Shown here: positions 26,893-39,238 of the stretch, in pieces
Position numbering within the stretch: the stretch's first letter is position 1
Layout: every line of letters begins with the position of its first letter
Origin: Mycoplana rhizolycopersici
GTDB taxonomy: Bacteria > Pseudomonadota > Alphaproteobacteria > Rhizobiales > Rhizobiaceae
Direction: 5' to 3'
Length of the DNA: 64,000 bases
Assembly: GCF_013378445.1 (NCBI RefSeq)
Contig: NZ_JABXYK010000005.1
Coordinates: 1 to 64,000, forward strand
Translations under genes and position numbers: made by a program
The notes under the pieces: generated by a model
What the model was told of the DNA's origin: nothing
What the model saw: the letters and a program-made list of their open reading frames with translations, nothing else
The model's database searches: none

Positions 26893-28196
26893 CGGCAACG
26901 CTGCTCCGCGGCCGCCTGCTGGGCTTTGTCCGCAGGCCGGAGAACATGGACGACAGGGACAGTTACGCTTACGAGGACGACGGAGGCCTGCTGATCGAGG
27001 ACGGGCGCATCGCTGCTGCAGGCCCCTATGCCGACGTGCTGGCGGCAGCCCCCGCCGATGTGGACGAGATCGACCATCGGCCCTTCCTGATCATGCCGGG
27101 CTTCATCGACACCCACGTGCATTTTCCGCAGATGCAGGTGATCGGCGCATACGCCGCCAACCTGCTGGAATGGCTCAACACCTATACGTTTCCCGAGGAA
27201 TGCCGCTTCGTCGAGCCGGAACATGCGGCACGGATCGCCCGCCACTTCTATGATGAGATGCTGCGGCACGGCACCACCACCGCCGCCGCCTATTGCTCCG
27301 TGCACAAGGCATCCGCCGACGCGTATTTCACCGAGGCGCTGAAGCGCGGCATGTGCATGATCGGCGGCAAGGTGATGATGGACCGCAACGCGCCACAGGG
27401 CCTGCTCGACACGCCGCAGATGGGATATGACGAGACCCGCGCGGTGATCGCGGAATGGCACGGCAAGGGTCGAAACCACGTCGCGATCACCCCCCGCTTC
27501 GCCATCACCTCCACCCCGGCGCAGATGGAGATGACGGCAACGCTCGCCCGCGAATTCCCCGACCTGCACATCCAGACGCACCTGTCGGAGAATGACGAGG
27601 AAATCCGCTTCACAGCCGAACTTTATCCCGAAGCAGTCGACTATACCGACGTCTACGCGCGCTATGGACTGCTTGGCCCGAAAAGCCTGTTCGGCCATTG
27701 CATCCATCTTTCGGAGCGCGAAGCGGATGCGATGAGCGAGGCGGATGCTGTCGCCATTCACTGCCCGACGTCAAACCTCTTCCTGGGCTCCGGCCTGTTC
27801 CCGCTGAAGGCTCTGTCTCGCCGCGAGAAGCCGGTCCGGGTCGGCCTCGCCACCGACGTCGGCGGCGGCACCAGCTATTCGATGCTCAAGACACTGGACG
27901 AGACCTACAAAATCCAGCAGTTGCTGGGCGAGCGGCTGAACCCGTTCGAGAGCTTCTACCACATGACGCTCGGGAACGCGGAGGCCGTGTCGCTGTCCGA
28001 CCGGATCGGCACGCTGGAGCCCGGCACCGACGCTGACCTCGTCGTCCTCGACGCCGCCGCCACCCCGGCGATGGCGCTCAGGATGGAAGTCGTCCGCTCG
28101 CTCGCCGACGAACTCTTCCTGCTGCAGACGCTCGGCGACGACCGGGCGGTGCGCGAAACCTATGTGGCAGGCAAGGCGATGAAGGCCGCGCTCTAG
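26889..28196 (+). CDS. guaD: Guanine deaminase
   Basis: Zinc-dependent amidohydrolase that converts guanine to xanthine, 435 residues. Metal and catalytic motifs are GFIDTHVHFPQ, TTTAAAYCSVH, IQTHLSEN, FGHCIHLS and ATDVGGGTS. It overlaps the puuD stop by four bases (ATGA), so translation is coupled. It feeds xanthine to XdhAB. It converges with uraH, leaving only 7 bp between stop codons. Length and motifs are normal. Confidence 0.95.
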   Translation: MTATLLRGRLLGFVRRPENMDDRDSYAYEDDGGLLIEDGRIAAAGPYADVLAAAPADVDEIDHRPFLIMPGFIDTHVHFPQMQVIGAYAANLLEWLNTYTFPEECRFVEPEHAARIARHFYDEMLRHGTTTAAAYCSVHKASADAYFTEALKRGMCMIGGKVMMDRNAPQGLLDTPQMGYDETRAVIAEWHGKGRNHVAITPRFAITSTPAQMEMTATLAREFPDLHIQTHLSENDEEIRFTAELYPEAVDYTDVYARYGLLGPKSLFGHCIHLSEREADAMSEADAVAIHCPTSNLFLGSGLFPLKALSRREKPVRVGLATDVGGGTSYSMLKTLDETYKIQQLLGERLNPFESFYHMTLGNAEAVSLSDRIGTLEPGTDADLVVLDAAATPAMALRMEVVRSLADELFLLQTLGDDRAVRETYVAGKAMKAAL

Positions 28197-28203
28197 AAGC
28201 GTC

Positions 28204-28566
28204 TCAGCTGCCCCGGTAGGTAGAGTAGCCATAGGGCGAGAGCAAAAGCGGCACGTGATAGTGCGCCGAGGCGTCGGCGACGCCGAAGCGCAGGGGGATG
28301 ACGTCGAGGAAAGCCGGATCGGGCAGTTCGGCCGCACTCCGGCGCAGGTAATCGCCGGCATGGAACACGAGTTCATACGTCCCGGCCATGAATCCCACGC
28401 CCTCCAGGAGCGGCTGGTCGACGCGTCCGTCGGCGTTGGTCTTGACCGTGCTGATCCATTGCCGCTGACCGTTCTCCAGCCAGAAGAGTTCGATGGTCAG
28501 TCCCTCGGCCGGCTTGCCGAGCGCAGTATCCAGCACATGCGTGGTCAATCTTCCGGGCTTGGTCAT
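28204..28566 (-). CDS. uraH: 5-hydroxyisourate hydrolase (transthyretin-like)
   Basis: Hydrolyses 5-hydroxyisourate to OHCU. It has 120 residues and ends in YRGS, the conserved C-terminal catalytic tetrapeptide. [17 protein letters not shown] at the N-terminus and [19 protein letters not shown] are diagnostic. ATG 28566 overlaps the allA stop (ATGA), so it is the last gene of a coupled string puuE-uraD-allA-uraH. GGAGA lies upstream. Confidence 0.96.
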   Translation of the reverse strand: MTKPGRLTTHVLDTALGKPAEGLTIELFWLENGQRQWISTVKTNADGRVDQPLLEGVGFMAGTYELVFHAGDYLRRSAAELPDPAFLDVIPLRFGVADASAHYHVPLLLSPYGYSTYRGS

Positions 28567-29096
28567 GCGCTGGTCTCCAGCTTTTCGATGATGAAGGGCT
28601 GATCGTAGAAAAATTCCTCGAGATTGTTCCCCTCCCCGCTGCGGTCGACGACGAGAAAGTCGCTCGTCTCCCCCACCGTCATCAGCGGATGGTGCCAGAC
28701 GTTGCGGCGATAGTTCACCCCCTGGCGACCGCTTGCGAGGAACACCCACGGCACGCCGGGCCGCCCTCCTTCGTCCTCTGCGACCACCACCAGCCATGGC
28801 CGATCGTCGATCGGCGAGAAGCTCTGGCTGCCGAAGGGATGACGCTCCATCATGGTGACGGTGTAGGGAAAGGCGCGCGGGCTGCCGCGGAAGATATTGA
28901 CAATGACGCGGGCATCGTCGCCCGCAGCCTCGGCTTCGGCAAGCGCATGATAGCGCTCGGTATTGCCGCCATTGATCAGCCGCATGGTCGAGGGATCGGG
29001 TTCGATCACGGTTCCGAAGGGCGAAAAGGCCTCCCTGGTCAGCGGACGGACGGTGAGCACGGCAGCCGCATTCATGGACTTTTCCACCTCAGCCAT
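28563..29096 (-). CDS. allA: Ureidoglycolate lyase
   Basis: Cleaves ureidoglycolate to glyoxylate and urea. It has 177 residues. Family motifs include [34 protein letters not shown] and [16 protein letters not shown] 29096 lies inside the end of uraD, giving an 8-bp overlap, with GGGAG six bases upstream; Met 29075 is an alternative. The substrate would arise from allantoate through allantoicase, but no allantoicase gene is in the window. Confidence 0.93.
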   Translation of the reverse strand: MAEVEKSMNAAAVLTVRPLTREAFSPFGTVIEPDPSTMRLINGGNTERYHALAEAEAAGDDARVIVNIFRGSPRAFPYTVTMMERHPFGSQSFSPIDDRPWLVVVAEDEGGRPGVPWVFLASGRQGVNYRRNVWHHPLMTVGETSDFLVVDRSGEGNNLEEFFYDQPFIIEKLETSA

Positions 29097-29592
29097 TCTC
29101 GTCTCCCGGCAACAGCGCCGCCAGTCGCAGAAGCGCGATCCGCTCGACCTGCGCCTTCGCGGTCTTGAACTCCTCTTCGCGGCTGTTGGCGATGCGGCGC
29201 TCGAAGGCGGTGACGATGTCGTCCTTTGTCAGGCCTTTCACGGCGATGATGAAGGGAAAGCCGAATTTTTGGACATAGTCCGCGTTCAGCGCCGTGAAGC
29301 GGGCATGCTCCTGAGGGCTCAGCCGGTCGAGCCCCGCGCCCGCCTGCTCCCTGCGGCTGTCCTCGGTCAGTTCGCCCGCAATGGCGAGCTTCCCGGCAAG
29401 GTCGGGATGGGCGCGCAACACGCCCAGTTGCTCTTCGGGAGAAGCTGCACGAAACTGCGCGGCCATGGCCGCGTGCACGTCGCGGGCCTTCAAAGGCTCT
29501 TGGATCGACCCGTTGTCAAAGGCGCGCTCGGCGACAAAGGGCGAGTGCTCGAACACCCCGCCGAACCGGTCGATGATTTCCTGCCGCGTCAT
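29089..29592 (-). CDS. uraD: OHCU decarboxylase
   Basis: Decarboxylates 2-oxo-4-hydroxy-4-carboxy-5-ureidoimidazoline to S-allantoin. It has 167 residues of the expected helical fold: [16 protein letters not shown] at the N-terminus, [32 protein letters not shown] and [12 protein letters not shown]. The start ATG 29592 overlaps the puuE stop (ATGA). It works with UraH directly downstream in the pathway. Confidence 0.95.
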   Translation of the reverse strand: MTRQEIIDRFGGVFEHSPFVAERAFDNGSIQEPLKARDVHAAMAAQFRAASPEEQLGVLRAHPDLAGKLAIAGELTEDSRREQAGAGLDRLSPQEHARFTALNADYVQKFGFPFIIAVKGLTKDDIVTAFERRIANSREEEFKTAKAQVERIALLRLAALLPGDENG

Positions 29593-30518
29593 GATTCGCC
29601 CGCCTTCGGCTTGTGGTGCTCGTGCCAGTGGCGGGCGATGTCGATGCGACGCGGCACCCACACCTTCTCGTGCGACAGGACATAGTCGACGAAACGGGCA
29701 AGTGCGGCTGCGCGCCCGGGCCTGCCGACGAGGCGGCAATGCAGGCCGACGTTGAGCATCTTCGGACTCCCCTCGCAGCCCTCCGCGTAGAGCACGTCGA
29801 AGGCGTCCTTCAGGTAGGTGAAGAACTGGTCGCCGGTGTTGAAGCCCTGCGGCGTGGCAAAGCGCATGTCGTTCGTCTCGAGCGTGTAGGGAATGATCAG
29901 GAACGGCTCGTCCTTCAGCCCCTTCACCCAGTACGGCAGGTCGTCGGCATAGCTGTCGGAGGAATAGACGAAGCCACCTTCCTCCATCACCAGCCGCAGG
30001 GTGTTCGCCGACGGCTTGCCCTGGTACATGCCGAGCGGATGCGATCCGGTCAGTTCGGTGTGAAGCCGCACCGCATCGCGGATATGCTGGCGCTCGACCT
30101 CTTCGGAAAAATCCTTGTATTCCAGCCAGCGGTATCCATGGCTGGCGATCTCCCAACCCGCCTCCTTCATCGCCGCCACGGCTTCCGGGTTGCGGGCCAT
30201 AGCCAGCGTGACACCGTAGACTGTGACCGGCACATTGCGGCTGGTGAACAGCCGCCACAGCCGCCAGAACCCTGCACGCGAACCGTATTCGTAGATCGAT
30301 TCCATGTTGAGGTTTCGCTGTCCCGGCCACGCCTGCGCGCCGACGATCTCCGAAAGCAGGCATTCCGAGGCCGGATCGCCGTCGAGAATGCAGCTTTCCC
30401 CGCCCTCTTCATAATTCACCACGAACTGCACGGCGATGCGGGCGTCGCCCGGCCAGTGTGGGTGCGGAGGCGTTCGGCCGTAGCCGACAAGATCGCGCGG
30501 ATAGGTCGTGGTGGTCAT
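29589..30518 (-). CDS. puuE: Allantoinase PuuE (polysaccharide deacetylase-like)
   Basis: Hydrolyses allantoin to allantoate with a NodB-like fold that is unrelated to classic metal-dependent allantoinases. It has 309 residues. YPRDLVGYGRTPPHPHWPGD is the typical N-terminus; MESIYEYGSRAGFWRLWRLF, EIASHGYRWLEYKDF and IPYTLETNDMRF are conserved. ATG 30518 follows GAGGATC. It leads the minus-strand operon puuE-uraD-allA-uraH, all overlapping. Confidence 0.94.
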   Translation of the reverse strand: MTTTTYPRDLVGYGRTPPHPHWPGDARIAVQFVVNYEEGGESCILDGDPASECLLSEIVGAQAWPGQRNLNMESIYEYGSRAGFWRLWRLFTSRNVPVTVYGVTLAMARNPEAVAAMKEAGWEIASHGYRWLEYKDFSEEVERQHIRDAVRLHTELTGSHPLGMYQGKPSANTLRLVMEEGGFVYSSDSYADDLPYWVKGLKDEPFLIIPYTLETNDMRFATPQGFNTGDQFFTYLKDAFDVLYAEGCEGSPKMLNVGLHCRLVGRPGRAAALARFVDYVLSHEKVWVPRRIDIARHWHEHHKPKAGES

Positions 30519-30638
30519 GCCATTGATCCTCGGATGTTTGCCGGACGGTAGCATCCGACGCTGGAATGTCGAGCAGGAATCCGGAACAAGATGAAGCGCG
30601 GCGCGTTCTCATTTCCGAACAACCAAGGGAGTAGATAG

Positions 30639-31013
30639 ATGATTCCGCAGGACGCAAACATCAGGGAAACCGAAGCCCTCATCGCCAGCGACAAGGTCGA
30701 GGGAACGTCGGTCTACGGGGCCGATGGCAAGCACATAGGCTCGATCGAACGGCTCATCCTCGACAAGCGCAGCGGCCATGTTTCCTATGCTGTGCTGAGC
30801 TTCGGCGGATTCCTCGGCATCGGCAGCGACCATTATCCCCTGCCGTGGCGCAAGCTGAGCTACGATGAAAGCCTTGGCGGCTACCGCGTCGATGTGACGA
30901 AGGACCAGGTGGAGGCAGCACCGCACTACGACAGCGGCGCCGACTACGAGTGGAACCGCCGCAACGGCAAGCTCATCCATGATTACTACGGCGTGCCGCC
31001 TTACTGGATGTAA
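30639..31013 (+). CDS. PRC-barrel domain protein
   Basis: A 124-residue cytosolic protein with one PRC-barrel (VEGTSVYGADGKHIGSIERL, then FGGFLGIGSDHYPLPWRKL) and a tail with EWNRRNGKLIHDYYGVPPYW. The start ATG 30639 has AAGGGAG upstream. It is longer than the PRC-barrel protein at 23937 but shares the GGFLGIG core. Such proteins are often stress-induced in rhizobia; the partner is unknown. Confidence 0.87.
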   Translation: MIPQDANIRETEALIASDKVEGTSVYGADGKHIGSIERLILDKRSGHVSYAVLSFGGFLGIGSDHYPLPWRKLSYDESLGGYRVDVTKDQVEAAPHYDSGADYEWNRRNGKLIHDYYGVPPYWM

Positions 31014-31022
31014 CCGTCCGGA

Positions 31023-32201
31023 TCAGCGTCGCCGCGCAGCCTCCAGATGCGCTGCGACCTTGAATGACGGCGGTAGCCCAAGGCTGCCGCCGTTGATCTG
31101 CGTGACGACTGCACGCGCCAGTTCGTGCGCCACCCCGAAGCTTATCTTGAAGCCGCCGGTCAGCAGGCTCACCGCGCCGAAGTCCGGATGCGCCCCGGCC
31201 ATCGGGTCCCGCCCGATCGCCTTCGGCCGCAAACCCGCCCAGCGCTCGATCAGCGTGGCGCGGCGAAGAACCGGCGCCAGGGTAAACGCCTTCTCGACAA
31301 CCCCGTCCAGCAAGGCGTCGGTAGCGGCTGCGTCGTCGAAGCTCTCCTCGCTGGTGCTGCCGACCGCGCAATATCCCTCCTCGTGTGGCACGACATAGGT
31401 TCCGCTGTCGAAGAGGATCGGCAGCGACGGGTCGATATCCGCCTTGAACAGCGCCGCCTGTCCCTTGACGGCGACGCCGACCGGTTTGCCTTCCACAGGG
31501 ACGAGGTCGTGAAGGAATTTGAAGCTACCCACGCCTGCCGAAATGATGACATGGCCGAAGGCGATTTCGTCGCCGTCCCCGATATGCGCCACACGCGCTA
31601 AAGGGTCAATCGTGAGGACGTCCGCTCCGGTCAAGACGCGCACCCGCGGCGCGTCGTCGAGCGCCTTGCCGAGCAGCGCCAAAAGTTTGCGCGGTGAGAC
31701 ACGGCCGGCAAGGTGATCGAAGGCAACGCCAGTTTCGGCAATCGCCGCATCCGGCCACCCCGACAAGGGCGGCGTGTCCAGGACATCGAAGGAGAAGCTC
31801 CTGCCCTCGCAGGTCCACGCGGTCGCCGCATCGGCAGAATGCCGCAGCGCCCTGTCGCGATGATGGGCGGCCGCAAGCGGGATCAGCCGGCCGCTGCGAC
31901 GGTAGCCGGCGGAAAGCCCGGTCTGTGCCTCCAGCGCCGCGATCTCGTCCTCCAGAGAAACGAGTGCCTGAAGCTGGAACTGCTTCTTGTCGTTCCAGCG
32001 ATCCGGCAGATGCGGCATGAGCGCTCCGAGCAGGCCGCCGCTGGCGCCTGCGCCGATGTGGTCGCGGTCGGCCACGACCACGGAAAGGCCCGCGCGCGCC
32101 GCCATGAACGCCGCCCACAAGCCCATGATTCCGGCTCCGACCACCAGCACGTCGGGTCGCGATTGACCGAAAAGGCTTGCGCGACTATCCACTGACGGCA
32201 T
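31023..32201 (-). CDS. FAD-dependent oxidoreductase of the DAO family (MnmC oxidase-like)
   Basis: About 392 residues with an N-terminal Rossmann FAD motif, VLVVGAGIMGLWAA (residues 18-31), and the DAO-family C-terminal segment RWAGLRPKAIGRDPMAGAHP. ATG 32201 follows AGGAG by 12 bases; ATG 32252 would add 17 residues. Its start codon overlaps that of divergent mnmD within a single CATG. MnmC in enterobacteria fuses an MnmD-like methyltransferase to a DAO-family FAD oxidase, so this protein may be the oxidase half acting on cmnm5(s2)U34 of tRNA. A glycine- or amino-acid-oxidase role remains possible. Confidence 0.72.
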   Translation of the reverse strand: MPSVDSRASLFGQSRPDVLVVGAGIMGLWAAFMAARAGLSVVVADRDHIGAGASGGLLGALMPHLPDRWNDKKQFQLQALVSLEDEIAALEAQTGLSAGYRRSGRLIPLAAAHHRDRALRHSADAATAWTCEGRSFSFDVLDTPPLSGWPDAAIAETGVAFDHLAGRVSPRKLLALLGKALDDAPRVRVLTGADVLTIDPLARVAHIGDGDEIAFGHVIISAGVGSFKFLHDLVPVEGKPVGVAVKGQAALFKADIDPSLPILFDSGTYVVPHEEGYCAVGSTSEESFDDAAATDALLDGVVEKAFTLAPVLRRATLIERWAGLRPKAIGRDPMAGAHPDFGAVSLLTGGFKISFGVAHELARAVVTQINGGSLGLPPSFKVAAHLEAARRR

Positions 32202-32946
32202 GGCTGACAATGCTCCTGAAATCGCCGCGGCGGCGACCGGTTCGACCGCCAATATGGCCCCCGACCTCGCGCTGGATTGGCATGAGGGCGATATGCCCTA
32301 TTCACAGGCCTATGGCGACCACTTTTATTGCCGCACCGACGGCAGGCTCGAATGCGCGCACGTGTTCCACGAGGGCAACGGCCTGCCGGAACGCTGGACG
32401 GATATGGGCGAGTTCACGATCGGCGAACTCGGCTTCGGCACCGGCCTCAATTTCTGCGAGACCTGGCGGCGGTGGCGGGCGGAAGGTACATCCGGGGAAC
32501 TGCGCTTCGTCTCCTTCGAGCGCTTTCCCCTGCCGCGTGCGGCGATCGACCGCGCGCTTGCCCATTGGCCCGAGATCGACGCCGAGCGGCACGCCCTGTG
32601 CAGCCTCTGGCCCGATGCGACGGACGGTATAGGCAACATAGACCTCGCCCTTGACGATGCGACGCGACTGACCGTCGTCTGCGGCCCCGCGCTCGAACGG
32701 CTTTCCGAGTGCACCCTGTCCTTCGATGCCTGGTATCTCGACGGCTTCGCCCCATCCAGGAACCCCGACATGTGGTCGGCCGAACTCATGGCTCAGGTCT
32801 TCACGCATACGAAGCAGGGCGGCACCTTCGCCACTTATGCGGCGGCGGGCTTCGTCCGCCGAAACCTCGCCGGCGCCGGATTTTCGGTGGAACGGCGGCC
32901 GGGCTTTGCCGGAAAGCGCGAGATGCTGTGCGGCAAGCGCGCCTGA
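32200..32946 (+). CDS. mnmD: tRNA 5-methylaminomethyl-2-thiouridine methyltransferase MnmD
   Basis: About 248 residues of the DUF752 methyltransferase family. The SAM loop ELGFGTGLNFCETW and the signature DAWYLDGFAPSRNPDMW are diagnostic. The N-terminal WHEGDMPYSQAYGDHFY is typical too. It transfers a methyl group to nm5(s2)U34 in tRNAs; in E. coli this is the N-terminal half of MnmC. The start ATG 32200 shares its CATG with the divergent oxidoreductase. No strong Shine-Dalgarno is seen; Met 32254 is a possible alternative. Confidence 0.88.
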   Translation: MADNAPEIAAAATGSTANMAPDLALDWHEGDMPYSQAYGDHFYCRTDGRLECAHVFHEGNGLPERWTDMGEFTIGELGFGTGLNFCETWRRWRAEGTSGELRFVSFERFPLPRAAIDRALAHWPEIDAERHALCSLWPDATDGIGNIDLALDDATRLTVVCGPALERLSECTLSFDAWYLDGFAPSRNPDMWSAELMAQVFTHTKQGGTFATYAAAGFVRRNLAGAGFSVERRPGFAGKREMLCGKRA

Positions 32947-33033
32947 CAAGACAAGAGGCGCAAGAGGACGCGGCGCAAGCGTAAAAATTGCAGGCGCCGG
33001 CAACCGCGCGGGCTGGCTCCGACGCACGCGTCC

Positions 33034-36732
<3,699 letters not shown>

Positions 36733-36968
36733 GCCGGCGTTTCCCGCATGTGGACGGATGAGAAAATCCCAACTCCGCGATTAGCACGCAGGTTTTGAAC
36801 AGATGGTTAAGAAAATGTTGTCCTACGCCGTTTGGTTGCATCGCTACAGCCAGCAATTGTCGTCCTCGGGGACAAACCGGTACAACATGCCGCGTGTCGC
36901 AATTGGCCCGTCATCCCTCCTTGAGTTGTGGCAGGATCACGGGACGTTAAAGGCAATCGGGACGGATC

Positions 36969-38561
36969 ATGGGTAACGTCATAGACTTCGACCTGCACGC
37001 GGCCAACCAGGCCGGAGAAGGCCCCGTCGAGCGCAGAAGGCGCTCCGGCGGACGTGCTGCCGAAAGGCAGAGGACGGCACCGAGGGGATCCAAGTACCTC
37101 AACCTCGTCAATCCGATGGCAAGGTCGGCGGTCCTTTCGGACGATGCGCTGGAGGCCGTCCATCAGGCGTCCCTGACGATCCTTGAAGAAATCGGCATGG
37201 ACATCATCCTCCCGGAGGCGCGCGAGCGGATGAAAGCGGCCGGCGCCGACGTGACGCCGGGGACCGATCGCGTTCGCTTCGACCGCGGCCTGATCATGGA
37301 GATGATGGCGTCGGCACCGTCGGGCTTCACGATGCACGCGCGCAATCCGGCGCGCAACGTCGACATCGGCGGCAACAACCTCGTCTTCGCCCAGGTCGCC
37401 TCTGCGCCCTTCGTCGCCGACCGCGAGGGCGGGCGGCGCGCCGGCAACCAGGAGGACTTCCGCAAGCTCGTCAAGCTGGCCCAGTCCTATGACGTCATCC
37501 ACACCACGGGCGGCTATCCGGTCGAGCCGGTCGACCTGCACGCCTCCGTCCGCCATCTCGACTGCCTGTCGGACATGGTGAAGCTCACCGACAAGGTGTT
37601 CCATGTCTACTCCCTCGGCAAGCAGCGCAACATCGACGGCATCGAGATCGCGCGAATCGGCCGCGGGATCTCGATGGAGCAGATGGAGCGTGAGCCGTCG
37701 CTCTTCACCATCATCAACACCTCCTCGCCGCTGAGGCTCGACGGGCCGATGCTGCAGGGGATCATCGAGATGTCGCAGCGCAACCAGGTCGTGGTGGTCA
37801 CGCCCTTCACGCTGGCCGGCGCAATGGCACCGGTGACGATCGCCGGCGCCGTCGTCCAGCAGAACGCGGAAGCGCTCTGCGGCATCGCCTTCACCCAGAT
37901 GGTGCGCAAGGGCGCGCCCGTCATGTATGGCGGCTTCACCTCCAACGTCGACATGAAGACCGGCGCACCCGCATTCGGCACGCCGGAATACATGAAAGCG
38001 GTGATCGCCGGGGGGCAGCTCGCACGCAGGTACAACATTCCCTACCGCACCTCCAACACCAACGCCTCCAACACGCTGGACGCGCAGGCCGCCTATGAAT
38101 CGGCCTTCTCACTCTGGGCGCTGACGCAAGCGGGCGGCAACTTCGTCATGCATGCCGCCGGCTGGAGCGAAGGCGGCCTGACAGCGTCCTTCGAAAAATT
38201 CATCCTCGACGTGGACATGTTGCAGATGGTGGCGGAGTTCCTGACACCGCTCGATGCGAGCGCCGACGCGCTCGGCCTCGACGCGGTGCGCGACGTCGGC
38301 CCTGGCGGCCACTTCTTCGGCACGCCGCACACGCTCGCACGCTACGAGACGGCTTTCTATTCGCCGATCCTTTCCGATTGGAGGAACTTCGAGACCTGGT
38401 CCGAAGCCGGCCGCCCGACCACCTACGACCATGCCAATCGCGTCTTCAAGGAGAAGCTGAACGCCTACGAGCGCCCACCCATCGATCCGGCGATCGAGGA
38501 CGAACTCGACGCCTTCGTCGCAAGGCGCAAGCAGGAAGGCGGCGTTCCGACCGACTTCTGA
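36969..38561 (+). CDS. MttB-family trimethylamine methyltransferase homologue (non-Pyl)
   Basis: A 530-residue member of the MttB superfamily with no in-frame amber codon, so it belongs to the non-pyrrolysine group (MtgB-like), which demethylates quaternary amines such as glycine or proline betaine. The core motifs are VFAQVASAPFVADREGGRRA, GYPVEPVDLHASVRHLDCL, VMYGGFTSNVDMKTGAPAFG and the C-terminal PGGHFFGTPHTL. ATG 36969 has GGGACGG upstream. No corrinoid protein or activase lies nearby. It stands between a divergent kinase and a convergent cytochrome gene. The substrate is unknown. Confidence 0.87.
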   Translation: MGNVIDFDLHAANQAGEGPVERRRRSGGRAAERQRTAPRGSKYLNLVNPMARSAVLSDDALEAVHQASLTILEEIGMDIILPEARERMKAAGADVTPGTDRVRFDRGLIMEMMASAPSGFTMHARNPARNVDIGGNNLVFAQVASAPFVADREGGRRAGNQEDFRKLVKLAQSYDVIHTTGGYPVEPVDLHASVRHLDCLSDMVKLTDKVFHVYSLGKQRNIDGIEIARIGRGISMEQMEREPSLFTIINTSSPLRLDGPMLQGIIEMSQRNQVVVVTPFTLAGAMAPVTIAGAVVQQNAEALCGIAFTQMVRKGAPVMYGGFTSNVDMKTGAPAFGTPEYMKAVIAGGQLARRYNIPYRTSNTNASNTLDAQAAYESAFSLWALTQAGGNFVMHAAGWSEGGLTASFEKFILDVDMLQMVAEFLTPLDASADALGLDAVRDVGPGGHFFGTPHTLARYETAFYSPILSDWRNFETWSEAGRPTTYDHANRVFKEKLNAYERPPIDPAIEDELDAFVARRKQEGGVPTDF

Positions 38562-38570
38562 CGGCCGCGC

Positions 38571-39089
38571 TCACTTCGCCGCCGGAGCTGCCCCTTCCGG
38601 AAAGATGATCGTCATCACCGGAAATGCCGGCTTCTCGCCGGGACCGAGCGGCCCGGGCACCTTGTTTTCGACAGCCGGCAGCGACTTCAGGAACTTCGCG
38701 ATTGCCCCGACGTCCTCCGCTGTCAATTTGGCGAAGGCGTGCCAGGGCATGATCGGCGCCAGAATCCGCCCGTCGGGCCGTTCGCCCGTTTGCAGCGCCT
38801 TGACGATCTGCTCTTCCGACCAGTCTCCGAGACCGGTCTTGTCCGGCGTGAGGTTAGGACCGACGAAGATGCCCTGCGGCATCTGGAAGCCCACGTCGGA
38901 CCCGGAAAGATAGGTCTCCGGCGTCGTCTTTCCAAAGAAGTATCCCGGAGAATGGCAGTCGTTGCAGCCGCCGAACTGGACGAGATAACGCCCGCGTTCG
39001 ACCGGCGTCTCCGCCCGCGCGGGAGCGCTCGGCCAGAAGGCGGGACAGAGGACAAGCACTGACAGGGCAACGGCTCGATGCGCTTGCAT
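38571..39089 (-). CDS. Class I c-type cytochrome, exported
   Basis: About 172 residues with a Sec signal peptide (VALSVLVLCPAFWPSAPARA). The mature protein has one heme site, CNDCH (in QFGGCNDCHSPGYFF), and a likely Met ligand in PIMPWHAFAKL. The C-terminus KVPGPLGPGEKPAFPV is typical of small electron-transfer cytochromes of this group. ATG 39089 follows AAAGGAG. It is convergent with the MttB-like gene, leaving only 9 bp between stops. Its redox partner is unknown. Confidence 0.87.
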   Translation of the reverse strand: MQAHRAVALSVLVLCPAFWPSAPARAETPVERGRYLVQFGGCNDCHSPGYFFGKTTPETYLSGSDVGFQMPQGIFVGPNLTPDKTGLGDWSEEQIVKALQTGERPDGRILAPIMPWHAFAKLTAEDVGAIAKFLKSLPAVENKVPGPLGPGEKPAFPVMTIIFPEGAAPAAK

Positions 39090-39183
39090 GGTGACGCTCC
39101 TTTGACGGTGGCGCACTATACCAATCGAGCAAACAGGCCGGCAATTCGGGCAAAGGGGGTAGTGCGGAGTCGAACCGACGCTG

Positions 39184-39227
39184 TTCCCCGCGTCGGGGAA
39201 TGGGAGCAGCCTCTGCGACCGCTCCCA
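39184..39227 (-). terminator. Tandem hairpins downstream of the host-attachment-type gene
   Basis: TTCCCCG/CGGGGAA (39184-39200, 3-nt loop) and TGGGAGC/GCTCCCA (39201-39227, 13-nt loop) lie just past the stop at 39239. They could end that minus-strand transcript, but no T-run follows. Confidence 0.4.
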
Positions 39228-39238
39228 GACAGCCTGTC

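Noticed and set aside
39165-39179. tRNA T-loop-like sequence (minus strand GGTTCGACTCC)
   Set aside because: The flanking bases do not pair as a T-stem or acceptor stem, no anticodon arm is found upstream, and there is no CCA end.
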